From Synergistaceae bacterium UBA1358 (GTDB taxonomy: Bacteria > Synergistota > Synergistia > Synergistales > Synergistaceae), in assembly GCA_002306075.1 (NCBI GenBank), contig DBRW01000026.1:1-17148 (forward strand): a stretch of 17,148 bases of DNA, read 5' to 3'. The notes beneath the pieces were generated by a model that saw only the letters and a list, made by a program, of their open reading frames with translations, did not search any database and was not told where the DNA came from. Each line of letters opens with the position of its first letter. Position 1 is the first letter of the stretch. A program made the translations under genes and the position numbers. This document shows positions 13,915 to 17,148 of this stretch, piece by piece.

Positions 13915-16900
13915 ATGAAAGACAAGAACATAAAAAGAGTCCTGGTCCTTGGCTCCGGACCGATACGGATCGGCCAGGCCGCAGAATTTGACTACGCAGG
14001 CAGCCAGGCATGCCGCGCATTGAAAGAGGAGGGCTGTGAAGTCATACTCCTCAACAGCAACCCTGCGACCATACAGACCGATCATACAGTGGCGGACATC
14101 GTCTGCATAAAACCGCTCCTTCCGGAGGTCGTGGAATGGATCCTGAAGGAATACAGGCCCGACGGAGTGGTCGCGACCCTCGGAGGACAGACCGGGCTCA
14201 ACCTCTGTATGGAGTGCGAAAAGATGGGGATGTGGAAGAAGTACGGCTGCAAAGTCCTTGGCACACAGCCGGAAGCCATCGAACGGGCCGAGGGAAGGGA
14301 ACCTTTCAGAAAGGCCATGATAGATGCAAAACAGCCCATCATTGCCAGCAGAGGGATATCTTCCGTGGCAGGGGCTCAGGAATTTGCGATGATGAATCCG
14401 CTTCCGCTGATACTCCGTCCGGATTTCACGCTGGGAGGGTCCGGAAATTCTGTAGTGAGGAATATAGAAGAGCTTGTGGTAAGGACAGAGGATGCTCTCA
14501 ATGCTTCGCCTGTGGGAAAGGCCCTTATCGAGCGATACCTTGAAGGATGGCATGAGATAGAGGTCGAGGTCGTCCGCGACGATCTTGGCAACGCCCTTGC
14601 CGTATGCAGCATGGAGAACGTAGATCCGATGGGTGTCCACACAGGGGATTCCATAGTCGTTTCGCCTGCCCTTACGCTTACGGACAGGGAGTGGCAGATG
14701 CTGAGGACCGCGGCTCTGAAAATAGTCGACGTGCTTGAGATCAGAGGGGCCTGCAACGTTCAGTTCGCACTCTCCCCCGACGGGAGTGAATATTATGTCA
14801 TCGAAGTCAATCCAAGGGCAAGCAGGTCCAGCGCGCTTGCAAGCAAGGCGACCGGGTATCCCATAGCCCGGATGGCGGCAAAGATCGCGATCGGGATGGA
14901 TCTTACCGAAATGGCGAATCCGGTCACCGGTGCGGGAAGCGCCCTTTCGGAGCCTGCGCTTGACTATGTCGCGGTGAAGATACCTTCGTGGCCGTTCGAT
15001 ACCTTCCCTCAGGCAGATTCATCGCTCGGACCGAGGATGAAGGCCACGGGGGAGGTCCTCGCGATCGGTGCAAATTTTGCCCAGGCGCTCGTGAAGGCCT
15101 GCCGTTCGCTCGAAAGAGGAAGGTATCTCCCCGACAGGAGGATGCGTACATGGGAGACGAGGAAACTCTGGGAACAGGTGACCGCCCCCACATATCTCAG
15201 GCTTGAAGCGATGACGGAACTTCTCAGGAGGAGCTCGGTCACCGTCGAAGAGATGGCGGCAAAGACCCACATCAGAAGGTATTTCATCGAACAGCTCAAC
15301 AGGATCCAGCTGGCTGAGAAATACCTCGAAGAGGACGGGCCGGTCAACGGAAACGTGGTCGCGGCGAGGCTGAACGGGATGTCGATAAGCCGGATATCAT
15401 CATCCGCGGGCATTTCGAAGGAAGCGACGCTGAAAATACTCGAAGAAGAAAACTGCTTCACCGGATACCGTGAGGTGGACGGCTGCGCAGGGGAGTTCCC
15501 ATCGGGGTCCGGGTATTATTATGCGGCTTACGGCGTCAAGAGCGACCCGTGGGACGAGTCCGAGGGAGGGGTGGCCGTACTCGGTTCGGGCGCGATAAGG
15601 ATAGCTCAGGGCGTCGAATTTGACTACTGCTGCGTAAAGGCGGTAGAGGCCCTTCGCAGGCGGGGCATAAGGGCCATCATGATGAACGTGAACCCGGAGA
15701 CGGTGAGCACGGACCATGACATCTCCGATGCACTGTACCTGGAGCCTCTCTATGTCGATGACGCACTGGCGGTACTCGAAAGGGAAAGGGCAAGGGGCGT
15801 CTTTGCCTGTTTCGGGGGACAGACATCGCTCAGGCTCGGTCTGGACCTTGCGGCACAGGGGATAAAGCTTCTCGGCCCCGACCAGGAAGTTATCGACGCA
15901 GCCGAAGACAGGGGGAAATTCTCGAGGCTGCTCAAAAAACTTGATATATCCCAGCCTGAAGGAGTGGATGTTGCCTCTGTCGAGGAGGCCCGCAGGGTCG
16001 GTATGGAATTGGGTTATCCGCTTATGGTGAGGCCAAGCTTTGTAATAGGCGGAGTGGCGATGAAGGCGGTCTACAGCGAAGAGGAGATGCTGGAAGTCCT
16101 GTCCGCGGCATTTGAGGCGGTCCCCGGACAGAAGGTGATGGTCGACCGTTTCCTTCAGGGAAAAGAGTTTGAGTGCGATGCCGTATGCGACGGCGAAGAC
16201 GTGCTCATCCCCGGCATATTTGAACATATAGACCCGTCGGGGATACATTCGGGGGATTCGATCGCGGTATTCCCGAGCTTTTCGCTCAGCGACGAGCAGC
16301 AGAAGAAGATACTCGATACAGTCAGAATGATCTCAAAGGAACTGGACATCCATGGCCTTCTGAACATACAGTTCGTCCTGAAGGACGGGACCTTCCGGAT
16401 CATAGAGGCGAATCCCCGCGCAAGCCGCACAGTCCCCATCTGCAGCAAGATATCGAAGATCCCGATGGTGGATCTCGCAGTCGGAGTCGCCCTCGGAGAA
16501 AAACTGAGCGAAATGGGTCATGGAACGGGAATACTGCCGAAGAACGGGCAGTGGGGGGTCAAGGTCCCGGTCTTCTCGAACGACAAACTGCCGGGGATCG
16601 ATCCCAAGCTTGGCCCGAAGATGATGTCGACCGGAGAGAGCCTCGGTCTTGGAGATGACCTTGCCGATGCGATGATGGACGGCCTGAGGGGAGCCGGATG
16701 GCTGCCTCCGGTCAAGGGCAGGATACTTATGAGCGTCGCGGACTCCCAGAAAGCGGAATCCATGCCGGTCGCATCACAGTTCACATCTCTGGGATGGAGC
16801 GTCGACGCAACTTCGGGAACGGCGGAATACCTGCTGCAATGGGGGATCGGGGTCACAGCGGTACCGCAGGAAGATCTTGTCGGCAGGCTGAGGAAGGGAG

Positions 16901-17088
16901 ACTGGGATCTCGTGCTGAACATCCCGGGCGGAAACGACCGCCATATCAGGCACGGCGCGGAACTCAGAAGAAGCGCATCTGCAGCGGGAGTTCCGTGCCT
17001 CCACTCGATCGCGGCTGCCTGGGCCGTCGCCAACAGCCTGACCAAAAGCCTGAAATGCGGCAGCGGAAAGCATGAGCAGAAAAAATGA
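13915..17088 (+). CDS. carB: Carbamoyl-phosphate synthase, large subunit
   Basis: A 1057-aa large subunit, close to the usual roughly 1070 aa. It uses two ATP, bicarbonate and ammonia from CarA to make carbamoyl phosphate. Two homologous synthetase halves are visible. The first has GSGPIRIGQAAEFDYAGSQ (14-32), GGQTGLN (90-96) and an ATP-grasp region with EVNPRASRSSALASKATGYP. The second has GSGAIRIAQGVEFDY (about 557-571), FGGQTSLRLGL and EANPRASRTVPICSKISKIP. A helical oligomerization region lies between. The C-terminal MGS-like allosteric domain keeps DATSGT (964-969), but the segment usually containing a VNK...EGRP motif is absent between GVTAVP and QEDLVGRL, and the usual NTxxG block reads LNIPGG (1001-1006). 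ATG 13915 follows AGGAG (13901-13905) at 9 nt, 1 nt after carA stops. The long upstream in-frame extension lies inside carA. No terminator is visible after the stop. Confidence 0.96.
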   Translation: MKDKNIKRVLVLGSGPIRIGQAAEFDYAGSQACRALKEEGCEVILLNSNPATIQTDHTVADIVCIKPLLPEVVEWILKEYRPDGVVATLGGQTGLNLCMECEKMGMWKKYGCKVLGTQPEAIERAEGREPFRKAMIDAKQPIIASRGISSVAGAQEFAMMNPLPLILRPDFTLGGSGNSVVRNIEELVVRTEDALNASPVGKALIERYLEGWHEIEVEVVRDDLGNALAVCSMENVDPMGVHTGDSIVVSPALTLTDREWQMLRTAALKIVDVLEIRGACNVQFALSPDGSEYYVIEVNPRASRSSALASKATGYPIARMAAKIAIGMDLTEMANPVTGAGSALSEPALDYVAVKIPSWPFDTFPQADSSLGPRMKATGEVLAIGANFAQALVKACRSLERGRYLPDRRMRTWETRKLWEQVTAPTYLRLEAMTELLRRSSVTVEEMAAKTHIRRYFIEQLNRIQLAEKYLEEDGPVNGNVVAARLNGMSISRISSSAGISKEATLKILEEENCFTGYREVDGCAGEFPSGSGYYYAAYGVKSDPWDESEGGVAVLGSGAIRIAQGVEFDYCCVKAVEALRRRGIRAIMMNVNPETVSTDHDISDALYLEPLYVDDALAVLERERARGVFACFGGQTSLRLGLDLAAQGIKLLGPDQEVIDAAEDRGKFSRLLKKLDISQPEGVDVASVEEARRVGMELGYPLMVRPSFVIGGVAMKAVYSEEEMLEVLSAAFEAVPGQKVMVDRFLQGKEFECDAVCDGEDVLIPGIFEHIDPSGIHSGDSIAVFPSFSLSDEQQKKILDTVRMISKELDIHGLLNIQFVLKDGTFRIIEANPRASRTVPICSKISKIPMVDLAVGVALGEKLSEMGHGTGILPKNGQWGVKVPVFSNDKLPGIDPKLGPKMMSTGESLGLGDDLADAMMDGLRGAGWLPPVKGRILMSVADSQKAESMPVASQFTSLGWSVDATSGTAEYLLQWGIGVTAVPQEDLVGRLRKGDWDLVLNIPGGNDRHIRHGAELRRSASAAGVPCLHSIAAAWAVANSLTKSLKCGSGKHEQKK

Positions 17089-17148
17089 GCTGTTTATAGC
17101 CGTCACGGTAATAAAAATAAATACTTTTAACTATCACAAAAAAAATTA
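17089..17148. other. Short AT-rich tail after carB
   Basis: These 60 bases contain no ORF, hairpin or clear promoter. They are AT-rich, like the intergenic regions at the other end of the window. Confidence 0.6.

Noticed and set aside
15400..16248. 282-codon open frame on the - strand inside carB
   Set aside because: It is opposite a conserved, motif-rich part of carB, and its translation has no recognisable domain.

Overview
The window holds about 17 kb of bacterial chromosome with closely packed genes, all on the + strand except one. I infer a Gram-negative-type, strictly anaerobic, amino-acid-fermenting bacterium. The evidence is a TolC-type outer-membrane channel with a periplasmic adaptor, a four-subunit ferredoxin-dependent 2-oxoacid oxidoreductase, and a butyrate kinase. 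Base composition is near half GC, and AGG (Arg) and ATA (Ile) codons are visibly frequent. Together these would fit the Synergistota, but I cannot run a phylogeny, so the phylum is a guess.

Region 1 (about 50-4711) is an energy-conservation operon. A promoter is followed by butyrate kinase (buk), a P-loop NTPase of unknown role, and then the ferredoxin-like (delta), alpha, beta and gamma subunits of a VOR/KOR-type 2-oxoacid:ferredoxin oxidoreductase. It ends at a strong intrinsic terminator. The likely job is oxidation of branched-chain 2-oxoacids from amino acids to acyl-CoA plus reduced ferredoxin. The acyl group could then be recovered as acyl phosphate by a phosphotransacylase not in the window, and as ATP by the kinase.

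Region 2 (about 4712-12083) looks like an envelope-stress and export module. A secreted, internally duplicated helical protein with its own hairpin terminator precedes a run of six genes: an OmpR-type response regulator, a sensor histidine kinase, a TolC-family channel, a MacA-type adaptor, a MacB-type ATPase and a MacB/FtsX-type permease. Junctions are short or overlapping, so the two-component system probably controls the tripartite exporter and perhaps the secreted protein. The exported substrate cannot be read from the sequence.

Region 3 (12089-17148) holds a small DNA-deoxyinosine glycosylase-like gene on the - strand. It converges on the exporter and diverges from carAB, the two subunits of glutamine-hydrolysing carbamoyl-phosphate synthase. 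carA has a good sigma-70 promoter and a leader of about 125 nt with inverted repeats. The CarB allosteric domain lacks a segment that is usual in the family.

I saw no tRNA, rRNA, CRISPR array, insertion sequence, att site or origin. Apart from the NTPase, the duplicated secreted protein and the CarB C-terminus, the genes belong to well-known families, and I do not see a clearly new multi-gene system.
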